Below are positions 34,456 through 46,157 of a DNA stretch of 64,000 nucleotides, piece after piece (the first letter of the stretch is position 1; each line of letters starts with the position of its first letter). Origin of the DNA: Bretschneidera sinensis. Taxonomy: Eukaryota > Streptophyta > Magnoliopsida > Brassicales > Akaniaceae. Under the pieces are notes generated by a model. That model was not told where the DNA came from. It ran no database searches and was given only the letters and a program-made list of their open reading frames with translations. Location of the stretch: assembly GCA_023935145.1 (NCBI GenBank), contig CM043705.1, forward strand, positions 20,896,501-20,960,500. The letters are read 5' to 3'. Position numbers and translations under genes: made by a program.

Positions 34456-35779
34456 CTAGATATAGATAGTGCTATTCAATTCTAATATCTTATTCTTTAA
34501 GTTTTCATTTTCATCTTTTAGGAAATCTTGAGAAGAATCATAAAGCAATGAATATAGTTTATCTTTTTCTTCTTTTAGACTTATAATTTCTTTAGAAAGA
34601 GATGATACCTCTTTCTTAAGAGTTAAGTTCCTAGAATCAAATTTCTTCAATTCATCATGCATTTCATTTATGACTTCTAACGATTCTTTACTACTACTAA
34701 CAATATTATTTTTAGAAGATGGATAAAACAATACCTTATTTTCATCATCAATTGCCGTAAGGCATAGGTTGGCAATTTCCTCATACCCAACTTCTTTATC
34801 CGATGATTCTTTTTCTTCATCATCACTCCAAGTAGTTGCAATCATAGCTTTCTTCTTGAAGCACCTGTATGGTTTGCTTGTAACCATACAATCGGCCTTG
34901 TTGTGACCAGGCTTCTTGCATCCATAGCACACAAGTGGTTCCTTTTTTGAAGTGGGATCCTTTGTCTAAGGATTCTTGCTTTTCTTCAAGAACCTATGAA
35001 ACTGTGTGGTGATTAAAGCCATCTCACTATCTTCTTCGCTGCTCTCCGCCTCTTCTTCCGATTCCTCTTCTCTATTGTATGTAGAGGCTTTGAGAGCAAT
35101 TACCCTTTTCTTCTTCTCATCATCATTGACAATGGGATTCATTTCTTCCATCTCATATGTCAACAATGACCCAAGAAGTGTCTCTACATCAAGTTTGTTG
35201 AGATCTTTGGCCTCCATGATGGCCATCTTCTTTGCTTTCCAGGTGGGTGGCAAAGATCTTAAGATTTTTCTTGTTAGTTTAAACTCCTCAATGTTCCTAC
35301 CAAGAAGCTTCAAACCATTAAAAATAGTTGCGAAACATGAGTGCATTTGAGAAATTGTTTCGTTAGGAGACATTCTAAAAGATTTATATTCAGATACTAG
35401 CATATAGATTTTTTATTTTTTAACCTCACTAGTTCCTTCATATGTAACTTGCAATTTATCCCATATCTCCTTAATCGAAACACATGCAGAGATTTTATTG
35501 TATTCAGATATATCTAAAGCACAATGTAAAACGCTTGTGGCTCTACTATTGAGAGACATCATTGTACTCAGTTTTGAGTTTAGGTATTGTATGATTGATT
35601 TCTCCAATAGCTATTTCCTTTGATGGAATTCTAGGTCCTTCTTTAATGACTCTCCACAGATTATAATCGTGTCATTCGACAAAGATTTTCATTCAGTTTT
35701 TTCAATAGTTATAGTTGGAGCCATTGAACAAAGGAGGCTTAGTGTATGAGTGTCCCTCAGAATAGTTATTTGCTGCCAT
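34456..35779 (-). pseudogene. Copia B gag with zinc knuckle
   Basis: The ATG at 35779 corresponds to the gag start of Copia A. Open segments are 35607-35413, 35403-34966 (SEYKSFRMSPNETISQMHSC, LPPTWKAKKMAIMEAKDLNK, an acidic EEESEEEAESSEEDS stretch) and 34932-34456. The last begins with a complete CX2CX4HX4C knuckle CYGCKKPGHNKADC and ends in a coiled-coil-like SLSKEIISLKEEKDKLYSL. Stops lie between segments. Confidence 0.85.
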
Positions 35780-36126
35780 CGGATCAACTCAAGGATATTA
35801 AGCCTAAAATTGAGAACGAGGCTCTGATAGCAATTGTAGACTGAGGTTTCAACCCAAGAGAGGGGTGAATTGGGTTTCTAAAAACTTTTGCTAATTAAAC
35901 ACAAGTTTATAAAACAGATAACACCACAAGCATATAAATAAGCAACATGTGCTGTAAATAAAGAGTTCAAGGAATAGAGGATGCAAACTCAGTTTATAGT
36001 GGTTCGGCAATATCGGATTCGTTCCGACCCTACGTCCATTCTTTTTAAGGAACCTCCTTGAAGTAATCCACTAAGAAACTTAGTCGTGCAACTTCACGGG
36101 TGTTGCACAAACCTTACAATCAATCC

Positions 36127-36184
36127 CTTCCTCTCGGAAGCAAGAATTCCTTCCTCTCAGAAGCTAATCTCTTCCTTTCGGAAG
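36127..36184 (-). repeat. Tandem hairpins in the Copia B 5' LTR
   Basis: Three 14-nt units. Sense-strand CTTCCGAAAGGAAG (36184-36171) and CTTCCGAGAGGAAG (36140-36127) both form perfect 5-bp stems with GNRA loops. The middle unit CTTCTGAGAGGAAG keeps the loop with one G-T pair. Confidence 0.65.
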
Positions 36185-36385
36185 CTAATCCCTTTACAAT
36201 AAATGCTGTAAAGTAAATAGTAGAGAGACTACAATGAAAGCTTATACAACTGAATAATATCTTTCTTTCAAGGTAAAGCTTGAAGAATGGCTCAACAATA
36301 AATATTTCAAATCTTTTTGTGTATCAAGAAGTAAAAACTTGATTTAATTATGTAATTTATCTTTTGAAATGCTCAATAAAGTGGG

Positions 36386-36393
36386 TTTATATA
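36386..36393 (-). promoter_or_regulatory. TATA box of the Copia B 5' LTR
   Basis: TATATAAA on the minus strand, at the same place as in the Copia A LTR and between the palindrome array and the hairpin leader. Confidence 0.72.
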
Positions 36394-36489
36394 GCCTTGA
36401 TGTAATATGCCCATTCTCAACTGATTTGGTACGTTTTGGTACAATTTGTGTTGAAATCTCGCGTCTCAACGGTCATATTTTTTGAACTA

Positions 36490-36670
36490 CCAGTCGACAA
36501 GGTCTTAGTACCAGTCGACTGGGTCAAGTTAAAAGAAACCATTTTTAAGGCTATTAAAAGTACCAGTCGACTGGGTATGACTTACCAGTCGACTGGTATG
36601 TGTGACCCAGTCGACTGGGGACATACTGTCCCATATACCAGTCTTCTCATATAAGTACCCAGTCGACTGG
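36490..36670. repeat. Palindrome array in the Copia B 5' LTR
   Basis: About seven copies or variants of CCAGTCGACTGG (several exact, e.g. at 36521 and 36659) in the U3, just upstream in element sense of the TATA box. Confidence 0.88.
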
Positions 36671-37194
36671 GTTGCTTAACAACCCAGTTGTCATGTTTTG
36701 AAATGTTTTTAACTTAAAAACATTTGATTGAAACGGTCTGTTTACAACGGTTTTTCAAAAGGAGCCATAAGACAAGCTTTTTACCTTAACAAGTGAGATT
36801 TACAACTTGTTTCAATACCTTAACCTATACTAGATCTTCTGTCTTGAGTTGATGTTTGATTCGGATTAAGTTCATGCACCTTGATCCTTGACTGAATGCT
36901 TTTCTTGTTTAATACACTTAGATAGCACTGTTAGTATAATTAAGGTTGTGTTTTGTCATCATTAAAATATAGATGAGGGTCAACATATGCGAAAGATCAA
37001 AATTTTATAAAACAATTCTCTTTTAAAAAAAATACACGTGGAAAACATGTAAGGAAAAAGAAAAAGAAAAAGAAATGGAAGGCTCCAACGCGGAGAAGGA
37101 AAAAGAAAAAGAAACAACTTGGCAACACCTGGAGTGTTGCCCAAGGATGGTAAATAGGCTGCATGTTTAGCAGTGCAACATTAAGTAAACGATG

Positions 37195-37199
<5 letters not shown>

Positions 37200-37241
<42 letters not shown>
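37200..37241. repeat. (TA)n microsatellite in the G2 3' LTR
   Basis: About 20 TA units, absent from the matching place in the G2 5' LTR fragment, where only ATATATACC follows. Confidence 0.95.
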
Positions 37242-37244
<3 letters not shown>

Positions 37245-38032
37245 ACTTTATTCTTTATTTTAATTATACTTACCAAATCCTGATTAGTTTTCTTCTTTTT
37301 CCAATTCAAACTATTCTCTTTCTTTAAACACTTGCGGATTGAAAGAAATGTTAAAAGAGTAAAATTTTGAAGGGGTTTACGGGAGAATTTTACAGAAAGT
37401 CACGGAAAGCTCTAAGAAAAATAAAAGGTAATAATGTGAATTTTATTTTTCAAATTTAGCATACATGAAATTTCCCGGAATTCAATGTGGGAATTTTCAA
37501 AGGGTGTAAATTATGAAGGAATTAAATAACATATTAGAAATTTTAGCATAATATTATGTCAGGTGTTGACGATAAGCAACCGGGAGAGATTGTTGAAAGA
37601 AGCAGGAAAGGTAAGGAAGAGATCCACGGGTAGCTCTAAGTGCTACATGGTGAGTTAGATTTACTTTAAGTAATCAAGATAAATATGAAATATATAGTGA
37701 TAATATTTGAATATATTATTAAATTATGATTTGGTGATAGACGAAAGTTTGTTGATAGGTGTGATAGGAATAAGTGATGTGTAAAGAATTATTATATAAG
37801 AAATAATATTATTGGAATAATGAGTCGATTTAATAATAAATATGATAAGTAAAATTCTTGACGAGCTATTGATGATGAGTTGATATGATATATGAGGAGA
37901 AAAAATTAGTGAAATTGATCAAATAATGATTTGAGAATAAGCAGGATAACTAATTTGAATGTCTGAATACATGTGTCTTTTTATATTATTGTGCATATGC
38001 ATATATCATATCATTGTTATGTATATACATAA

Positions 38033-38325
38033 AATGAAAACAGTGACAACTGGTATATACTGATGAGCAATGAAAACCGTGATAGCTAGTATATGCTGGT
38101 GAGAAATGAAAACCGTGACAGTCGGTATATGCTGGTGATAAATGAAAAAATATGATAGCCGATATATGCTGGTGAGATATGAAAACCGTGACAATCGATA
38201 AATACTGGTGAGAAATGAAAACCGTGACAGACGGTATATGCTGGTGAGAAATGAAAACCGTGACAGACGGTATATGCTGGTGAGAAATGAAAACCGTGAC
38301 AGCTGGTATATGCTGGTGATAAAAC
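38033..38325 (+). repeat. 36-bp tandem repeats in the G2 3' LTR
   Basis: About eight units of AAAACCGTGACAGACGGTATATGCTGGTGAGAAATG type (unit core GTGACAG..GGTATATGCTGG). Two neighbouring units near 38218-38290 are nearly identical, while the first and fourth are diverged. Repeats with the same core, inverted, occur at about 63610-63690. Confidence 0.9.
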
Positions 38326-39124
38326 AACCAGGGAGGCAACCGATCTAAGATAAAAACATGTCGACATGTGGGAAGACGTTCCCAATTAATAATTCGTGCA
38401 TTGCATTTACTTTAAATATTGATTGGTATTGCTTGAGATGCTAAAGTGTTATTCATGATTGTAAATATATTGATAGATGAATGAGTCTCATAAAGAGAAT
38501 TATGCTGAGAAGAAAAAAATGAAAATACGAAATGATGAAAACTATTTAGGTGACTGATTTTATGCTGTGAACTTCATAATGAGGTAATTATGAGATAGAA
38601 TTGACAGTCTCAACATGATGATTAATTATATGAGAATAAGAGATTTATAAAAGAAGTTGATTTGATATGAGTAGTGAAAATAGAATGTTGTTATCAAAAT
38701 ATATGAGATATAGATGAATGAATATTAGAAGATTAATTATACAAATTGAATACTTTTAGCAAGTTTAATTCACTAAGCTTGTGAAGTTCACTCCTCATTG
38801 TAAAATGATTTCAGGTAGCAGACATGACAAATAGTTTAGTGAGTTGAAATTCAGATGAAGTCATTATCTGTAAGCCACGTGGTCCACATCCTCATACTAA
38901 TGGAAAAAAAAAGAATGCTTGTAAATATTCATGCATATTACGTTGTATATAATGTTTAAGTCAAGATCTGAATGATGTATCTGCCCTGTTGAGGGTTGAG
39001 GATTGATGTAACAATTGCAGTTGGTATTGTTTTTATTGTTGCATATATATGTCGTGCTGGGATTTTCAAAATGTGACGACACTGTCTCGGGGGTGGCCAA
39101 CCCGGGATGGGTCATTACACTAGC

Positions 39125-40835
39125 CACCTTCCTGGTCTTCCCTTTATGCATATGAATAATAACATGCAAGCAGGCATGCATCAAATCATTCAATTTAATT
39201 ATCTTTTTCTCACAATCATTATTTCATCATAACACATTAAATTGTCTCCTCACATATCATATCAATTTATCAATATCGGTTTTCAAGAATTTCAATTATC
39301 CTTTAAGTACATATTTCATCAATCTATCATTTCAAATATATACTTTGCCATATAATTATTTTCCAATATATCATTTAATCATATTTCATACTTAATCAAC
39401 CAATTAACTATCATATTTGTGCATACGTCATTAAATCATTATAATTCAATAAGCAATTCGATTATCATCAATTCATGTTTCATACTGGTCTCAATTAGTA
39501 AAAGTAAATCTAACTCATCTAGTAGTACTTAAAGTTACTCTTGGACAACCTCATTTCATTTCTTGTTATTTTCAATAATTCCACCCGATTGTTGATCACC
39601 AACATCTATCATAATATCTCTATTGGAAATTTTATTTTATTTTCAAATTCTTTCTTATTTCATACTTTTAAATTTCTATACCCAATTTCGGGTAATTTAA
39701 TGTATGCATAAAAATTCAACTGTCTTTAATTTAACTTTCAGCAAAAAAAATCTTTTCATTCTTGCTTGAATTAAAATTCAAAGTTTATCTCAATAAATAA
39801 TGAAAATAACTTCAAATTTTCAAACTTTCATAACAAATTCCATAAATATTATTCCCTCTGTCTAATATTTTTAGTCTGTCTTTCCTAAAACGGATGTCCC
39901 ATATTGTTTCTCAACTTTCATTAAATTGGATTAAAAAATCAATGACTTTACAAATATACCCTTAATATCTTGTTTTTTTTGTCACACATAACTCTTGTAG
40001 GATCCACATTTACTTAACTCAACTTTAACTTTGAAGAGTATTTTAGACAAAACAACATTTGCATTAAACTTTGTGCAAATAGAAAGTTGACTAAAAATAT
40101 GGGACGGAGGGAGTACCTTTCAAAGCTTATTTCCCAATTTCCTTGAAAATCCTTCCGTGAGCTTCAATAATTTCAACCTTTAAATCTTCAATTATCAAAT
40201 CTTTCAATCCCAAAGTGTTTAGAAGTATTTTTTCTATATTTTCTAGAGAGAGAAATGGATTTTTAAACTAATTTTAACTTGAAAAAAAAATATATACACA
40301 AAACTCGGTCTAACCGGTTGGCTACCCAACCGACTAGCTCATCCTTTCTCTTTATTTTTAAAAATGCCCTCAAACCAAACCGATCGACTGCCTAGTTGAC
40401 CGGTGCAGCCTTTTTACTTTAATTATGATTTTTTACCGGTCATCTTCATTTAAAATTTATGGTTTTGCCACTGCTTAATTATAATTTTGCCATTCTTTCT
40501 TTAAAATCAATTTTTTTTCATATTTTATTCCTTCAAAAAAATTTCTAAAAATTTTTAAAAATTATATTTCCTTCATTAAAATTTTCCAAATATTTTCCTC
40601 AACTTTATTCCATATTTTTCTTCAATTTTTTTTTCCATTTCAAACTTTCGATTTCACAAAAATTCAATAATTTTCTTCTTTAAAAATTTCTAACTCTTTC
40701 CAATAAAATTCTCAATGTTATCTTTCAAAAATTAAAACAAATCAATAATAAATCTTTCATGTATTTATTATTTAATTCAATATAATTTATGTCAAATTAA
40801 TACTTTACCTTTGCTATAAGGATACAGATATTACA
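39125..40835 (-). repeat. G1 3' LTR, segment 3
   Basis: Last part of the G1 3' LTR after the G2 insertion. It aligns with 58759-59800 of the G1 5' LTR (TTGGACAACCTCATTTC, CATAATATCTCTATT, CCTTGAAAATCCTTCC). It ends GATACAGATATTACA next to the polypurine tract, and contains the Stowaway MITE. Confidence 0.88.
39852..40113. mobile_element. Stowaway-type MITE (262 bp)
   Basis: Terminal inverted repeats TTCCCTCTGTCTAATATTTT and, reversed from the right end, CTCCCTCCGTCCCATATTTT, flanked by TA (39850-39851 and 40114-40115). The TIR resembles CTCCCTCCGTCCC of Tc1/mariner-derived Stowaway elements. The sister G1 LTR at about 59070-59080 (AAATGTTACCTTTCAAAG) is the empty site with one TA, which confirms ends and duplication. 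Non-coding. Confidence 0.95.
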
Positions 40836-41029
40836 ATTCTACCCTCCTTATAAAAATTCTGTCCCTAAAATTTTATTACTTAACTCATGAAATAATAAGG
40901 GATAATCTTTCATCATTCTTGCCTCTCACTCCCAAGTAATCTCCTCAACATCTTTATTCCGTCATAAGACTTGAACTAATGGAATCACTTAATTTCACAA
41001 GACATGTTCCTTTCTAACTGGTACTTGCA
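40836..41029 (-). pseudogene. G1 chromodomain end and polypurine tract
   Basis: C-terminal end of the G1 polyprotein, cut off from the integrase by Copia C. On the minus strand it reads VPVRKEHVL, then VIPLVQVL and NKDVEEITWE with stops between, matching the G2 chromodomain (VIPVVQVLWWNKDVEEIT). It runs into the polypurine tract AAGGAGGGTAGAAT at the LTR border. Confidence 0.82.
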
Positions 41030-41848
41030 TGGTGAAAATCACCTCAAGAATCCCAGGTGGTGACCTTCAAACACCTAAGTCCAGAATGACTTGTAATAAA
41101 TAGGATTCAAACCATCAAAGAAAGAACATAAGCAATTATTATCAAGGTTCGGTAATTTACCTACGTCCCTGTGAGCTCCTCCGAGCTCTCTGTACTAAAT
41201 CAATGGAGTTCTTACAATTACAGCAACACCTCCACAAGAACCCTCTTGTTCTTGATACATGAAAGAAGAGAAAAGAAAGAGATAAGAATTAAGTATTTCC
41301 CTAGAATTTTCCCCAAGAAAATTCCAATTACAAAGCCCTTGAACCCCATTTCTTGATTGCTCTCTCTCACTTGAAACACCTCTGAAGATTTGAGAGTCTT
41401 TCTCTCTCAACACCAGCCACTCTTGGAATGAGACCCCTTCTTGTGTTTCTTCTCTCTTGACGCTTGTGCCTTTGCACTCTTGTGTCATCCTTATTGTTAA
41501 TGCTCCTAGGTGACCCTTTAAGACCCATGGCTCTCTAAGAGTCTAAGTGAACCTGTGTGTTTTAATCAAGTCCTACGCATCATTTCAAAGTGCTGACCAA
41601 AAAGCATCAGGTGTGCCAGGCGCCGCGGCCCAGAACAGGGCAGGCTGTGGCACACACCAGGGCTAAACTCCTCTAGGTGCTGGGTGCCGCGGCACACAGC
41701 CCTGTGCCACCTTGTGCCGCAGTGCACACTTGGACAAGGCAAACTTCTGACTTGCTGGAGGCCGCGGTGCCCAATCCTGTGCTATGGCTCAAAGACTACT
41801 GAAGCTTCAATCTTCCATCCATTTAATTCTTAGACAAATTCCCAACCA
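41030..41848 (-). repeat. 3' LTR of Copia C
   Basis: 819 bp; begins TGGTGAAAATCACC and ends TTCCCAACCA. Carries an internal deletion relative to 46158-47062 and a GC-rich stretch with CGCGGC motifs near 41620-41770. Confidence 0.92.
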
Positions 41849-42165
41849 TCTCTACCTTTGTCTAAGAAATTAAACCCGAACCCATTGTGCAGAGAACTCA
41901 GGATCCAAACTCAACATAAGTCACCATATTATCCGACTCCAATCCTAAGAAGTCCAAGGCAATGATTGAACTTGCTTAGATGTAGAACTTTGGTGCCTAA
42001 ATCTGCAGGATTTTCTTCCATGGCCACCTTGTTCACATGAATGCATCATTTCATAACATTTTCCCGAATGAAATGATACCGAACGTCCATATGCTTTGTC
42101 CTCTCATGGAACACCGGATTCTTACACAAATGCAACACACTTTGGCTATTCGAATACACCACCAC

Positions 42166-43600
42166 CTACTCTTTTAGGACCTTCAACTCTTCCAACAACC
42201 CTTTGCACCACATAGCCTCCTTAATGGCTTCCGTTGCTGCTATGTACTCTACCTCGGTTGTTGAGAGTGCTACCACCGGCTGCAACTGAGTCTTCCAACT
42301 TATACAACATCCATTTAAGTTGAAGAAGTATGAGGTAATCGATCTTCTTTTATCCCGATCTGTTCCATAGTCCAAATCAGCATAACCCTCTAGACAGATA
42401 TACTTACCCCTCTTCTCATAAACAAACCCCACTTCTGAGCTTCCCTTCAAATACCTCAGCAACCACTTCATCCCAAGCCAATGCTCTTTTTCGGGATTAC
42501 TCATAAACCTGCTGAGAACACTAATCGCATGAGCAATGCCGGGTTTAGTGCTTACCATTGTAAACATGACAGATCCAACCACACTAGAGTAAAGGACCTT
42601 TTCCATTTTCTTCTTCTCTGCATCCGATCTCGAACATTGATCGCTGGAGAACTTGAAATGACCAACAAGGGGAATCTTTACTGGTTTACTATTTTCTATA
42701 GAAAACTTAGATATCATCATTTCTATATAGGAAGAATGAGAAACCTTCAATCTATTTCTCTCCTTTTCCTGGAATATACTCATCCCAAGGATCTTTTGTG
42801 CATGACCAAGATCCTTCATCTCAAACTCCGAACTAAGTTGAGACTTCAACCTTTCTATCCTCTCCCTGTTGTTACCAGCCAACAACATACCATCAACATA
42901 AATGAGGATAATCACCATTTCCTCCACTTTGTGACCTTTATAGTATAAGAAAGAATCATAGTAGCTCCTCATAAAACCCAAGCTAGTTACAAAGGAATCG
43001 AACCTCTTATTCCATTGCCGAGGTGATTACTTCAGGCCATAGAGAGATTTCTTCAATTGGCACACCAAATCTCCCTACCTTCCTTCCTTATAGCCTTTGG
43101 GTTACCTCATGTAGATGGTCCCATCAAGCTCTCCATGTAAGAACGCTGTCTTCACATCCATTTGCTCGATCTCTAAATTAAATTGGACCACCATAGCTAA
43201 CACTATCCTTATCGTCTTGTATTTCATAACCAGTGAGAATATTTCAGTGAAATCTATGCCTTCTCTTTGTGTGAAGCCCTTCACCACCAACCTAGCCTTA
43301 TACCTGACTTTATCCCCTGGAGTGTTCCCTTCTTTGATCTTGTAAATCCATTTACAATCCACAACTTTCTATTTTTCTAGTTTAGGCACCAATTCCCAAG
43401 AGTTGTTCTTCCTCAAAGAATCCATTTCCTCCTCCATAGCTAGCTTCAATCTTGACGAATCCTTACATCCCTTGGCATCAATGTAAGTTTCTGGTTCACT
43501 TATCTTTCCTTCTGAATAAGGAGCTGCTACATTAGCATCCGCAAGACCATATCTCAAAGGTGGTCTGACTAGCCTCCTTTCCTAGTCTCTTGTGAGCTGA
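42166..43600 (-). pseudogene. Copia C reverse transcriptase and RNase H
   Basis: RT begins KLAMEEEMDSLRKNNSWELV (43557-43369), then CKWIYKIKEGNTPGDKVRYK and IEQMDVKTAFLHGELDGTIY (43362-43102). The 271-codon frame 42981-42166 holds the catalytic box as ILIYVDGMLLAGNN: the second Asp of YVDD is Gly (codons at 42889-42900), which should abolish catalysis. It continues through FEMKDLGHAQKILGMSIFQE, GSVMFTMVSTKPGIAHAI and RNase H (EGYADLDYGTDRDKRRSI, VALSTTEVEYIAATEA). Stops separate the first two segments. Confidence 0.9.
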
Positions 43601-43647
43601 TAATCATTCTAATTTGTTGCATCATCCCTTTCTAGTTTAGCCTCCTC

Positions 43648-45060
43648 TTAAGTGTCCTGAGCTTGGCCTTTATCAATGGGCTCTACCTGGTCCGAACCCT
43701 CTTGCCTTCCTTGCTTTACCTGAACTGAATTTTCTTTGATGCTATGCTCCACAAATACCGGGTTGGTTTGCCCACTATCTCCTGCAGGGTTAGTTTTCTC
43801 CAAATAGGGAAATAAATGCTCATTAAAAATGATATCTCTACTTATTATGAGTTTAGTTCCTTTTTTCTTTAAGGACCACAACCTATACCCCTTAACCCGT
43901 TCACCATATCCTAGAAACACACATTTTCTACATCTTGGGCTAAGTTTATCATCCTTTTGATGTGTAAACGCAGCACATCCAAAAGTCCTAAGGTTGTTTA
44001 ACTCAGGGGGTTTACCACTTCACATCTCCTCGGGAGTCTTGAGATCCAAAGCACTAGAGGGTGATCTATTAACTAAATACGCAGCAGTAGACACAGCTTC
44101 CCCCCAAAAACATTTAGGTAACCCAGAACCAATAATCAAGCACCTAACCTTTTCCATAAAGGTCCTATTCATCCTCTCAGCAACTCCATTTTGTTGAATG
44201 GTTTTCACAACCATTCTATGTCTTAGAATCCCATTTAACTCACAGAATTTATCAAAATCCTTATTAAAAAATTCTAATCTATTATTAGTTCTTACAACCT
44301 TAACTACCTTACCCGTTTGAGTTTCCAACAACTTTTTCCTCACCACAAATTTATTCCAAGCATTTTATTTATTTTTAAGCAAATAAACCCAAACCTTTCT
44401 AGAATAATCATCAATTAAAGAAAGAAAGTAAATATTACCTCCTTGTGTTGGTCTTCTTGCTGGCCCCCAAAGATCGGCATGAATTTAGTCTAGAATGCCC
44501 TTTGATTTGTGCACTCCGATGTTGAAGCTAACCCAATGTTGCTTCCCAAGAACGCAACTCTCGCAGAAATCAAGTTTCTCTACCTTGTCACCATCAAGTA
44601 AACCATTCTTGCTGAGAACTTGCAGGCCATTTTCACTAATGTGTCCCAAGCGATTGTGCCAAAGAACCGCCTTATCCATCACAGCCATCAAGCTTGCTGC
44701 TTGATCCTTGATTTTCGTGTCTCCGATCATCTCATAGAGACCATCCTTTATTGCTGCTTTGATAACTATCAAAGATCATTTGGTTACCTTGATCTTTCCT
44801 CCCTCTGCTTTGTATGTGTACCCCATGGAATCTAGCTGCCCTAATGAGATCAAATTTCTTCTCAACTCCGAAAGATATCTTACATTCCGCAGCAGCCTAG
44901 TAACTCCATCAAACATCCTCAATTGGATGTCTCCTATTCCCCTCACTTGGCAAAAAGTATCATTCCCAAAGAAAAGCTTTCCATCATTAGTTTCCTTGAA
45001 ATTCTTGAACCAATCCTAGTGAGGGCACATATGATAAGTGCACCTGGAATTCAAGATTCA
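43648..45060 (-). pseudogene. Copia C protease and integrase
   Basis: Protease near 45050-45010 reads ILNSRCTYHMCPH, where LDSG is expected, so the catalytic Asp is lost. The GAG-pre-integrase and HHCC part is in 44772-44485 (KAVLWHNRLGHISENGLQVL, DFCESCVLGKQ). Core: LIDDYSRKVWVYLLKNK then VRTNNRLEFFNKDFDKFCEL and QQNGVAERMNRTFMEKVRCL (44346-44020). The C-terminal part (VFLGYGERVKGYRLWSLKKK) is in 43920-43648. The second catalytic Asp position (RTDNGLEF in relatives) reads RTNNRLEF. Confidence 0.86.
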
Positions 45061-45942
45061 TTTCTCGCTGCCTTGCCTCCTGCTCACATTTGAGCACACA
45101 ACAAGAACATCATCATCTTGTTGTTCTCCCTTGGCAATCGAAGCCTCTCCATTGTTGGTATGGCTTCTTCCTTTCTCATCCTTCATCATCTTCCTGCAAT
45201 CTTTCTTGAAATGACCCTCTTTATTGCAGTAATAGCATCGTTTTCCTCCAAACTTCGGTTCGGAATGTAATCTTCCATGGCCTTAACCTCTACCCTTTGA
45301 TTTGTCTTGGTAGTTGCCATGGATGTTACTACCATTCCGAGTTGTTGGCCTTCCTCTAATGAACAGCCCTTCTCCATTTGATCCTTCCCTCATCTTGGCT
45401 TTGAAATCATGAGCCCTTATAGCATTAATCACAATTTCTTTGGTTAGTGTACCTCTTCCATATTCAATAGCATTAATAAAGCTTTCAAAACAATCAGTAA
45501 GAGAATTCAACAATATAACAACCAATTGTTCATCCAGAAATGTTATACTACAACTAGTCAAATCTTAAACTAGTTTATTAAACATATCAAGATTATCTTG
45601 CAACTCTTTATTAGGATCCATTTTGAAAGCAAAGATTCATTTTAGAATATAGATTTTATTAGGGAGAGTCTTGGTAAGAAATAACTTATCTAGTTTCTTC
45701 CAAATGACAGTTGGATCTTCCAAGTCTCCACATTCCCTTGTGACACTATCCGATATGTGCAGAAAGATGGTGTTATACGCCATCTTCTTCATCTCATTCC
45801 GCTAGAGCTCCATGATACTTGCTGGAAAATCATCATCTTCTCCAATAGCCAAGTCCACCTTTTGTTGCATAAAAACCGCTTTGATTTTCCGAGAAAAGTC
45901 TCCATTTCCATCAAACTTCTCAACAATGAAGTTTGAACCCAT
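45060..45942 (-). pseudogene. Copia C gag with zinc knuckle
   Basis: The ATG at 45942 begins MGSNFIVEKFDGNGDFSRKI, followed by the capsid-like part (FLHISDSVTRECGDLEDPT, SLTDCFESFINAIEYGRGTL). A complete zinc knuckle CYYCNKEGHFKKDC lies at about 45240-45200. A few stops interrupt the frame. This fits the short Gag of Tork-type elements. Confidence 0.86.
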
Positions 45943-46157
45943 CTTGCGAAGAAAATCATAGATTTATGCAGCACCCACAATTGCTTTCCTACTTTTAAAT
46001 CTCAAGAACACAATCAAATCTTGATCACAACACCGTTCTTAAACCTTAAGAACCCGATCAGATATTGATCTCAGCACCATTCTTGAATCACCCAAAAAGT
46101 TTCCTTTGAATCTTGGAGTCTTGCTCTGATACCCCCCTGTTCCAACTCTGATACCGC

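Larger units (their letters stand above)
26887..36985 (-). mobile_element. Copia B: SIRE-like element with extra ORF, both LTRs present
   Basis: 10,099-bp Copia element in the G2 3' LTR. LTRs: 26887-28043 (3', left) and 35835-36985 (5', right), ending GTCAACA. The left LTR begins TATAGACT where the right begins TGTAGACT. Target duplication: TATAC (26882-26886) and TATGC (36986-36990), one mismatch; the empty site in the G2 5' LTR reads ATATGCGAAAG. Primer site at 35821-35832 (TGCTATCAGAGC, one change from consensus). Polypurine tract AAAAAAGGGAGAT (minus strand) next to the 3' LTR. Internal order gag, protease, integrase, RT, RNase H, spacer with palindromes, extra ORF matches Copia A. All ORFs are interrupted. 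Confidence 0.92.
35835..36985 (-). repeat. 5' LTR of Copia B
   Basis: 1,151 bp, starts TGTAGACTGAGGTTTC and ends GAGGGTCAACA. It contains the palindrome array (36490-36670), TATA box (36386-36393) and three tandem hairpins (36127-36184). The primer site lies at 35821-35832. Confidence 0.93.
13788..39119 (+). mobile_element. G2: Tekay-like chromovirus nested in the G1 LTR
   Basis: Plus-strand Ty3/Gypsy element inserted in the 3' LTR of G1. It starts TGTAAAACATGTATTCATAAAG and ends GGGTCATTACA. Flanks are CCAGC (13783-13787) and CTAGC (39120-39124), a 5-bp target duplication with one mismatch. 5' LTR: only 13788-about 14070 survives. Internal region 22379-26808 has gag, protease, RT, RNase H, integrase and chromodomain in order. 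3' LTR: 26809-26886 plus 36986-39119, about 2.2 kb without the Copia B insertion. Copia A (minus) and Copia B (minus) are nested in it. A deletion removed most of the 5' LTR, the primer site and the start of gag together with the 3' end of Copia A. Confidence 0.87.
36986..39119 (+). repeat. G2 3' LTR, segment 2
   Basis: Continues segment 1 after Copia B (TATGCGAAAGATCAAAATTT, as in the 5' LTR at about 13865) and ends GGGATGGGTCATTACA. It contains a (TA)n tract and an array of about eight 36-bp repeats. The same end, reversed, begins the LTR at 62818. Confidence 0.9.

Noticed and set aside
38033..38325. CRISPR or coding repeat protein (frames reading CHGFHFSPAYT)
   Set aside because: Contiguous 36-bp tandem repeats without spacers inside a Tekay LTR; the reading frames are by-products.
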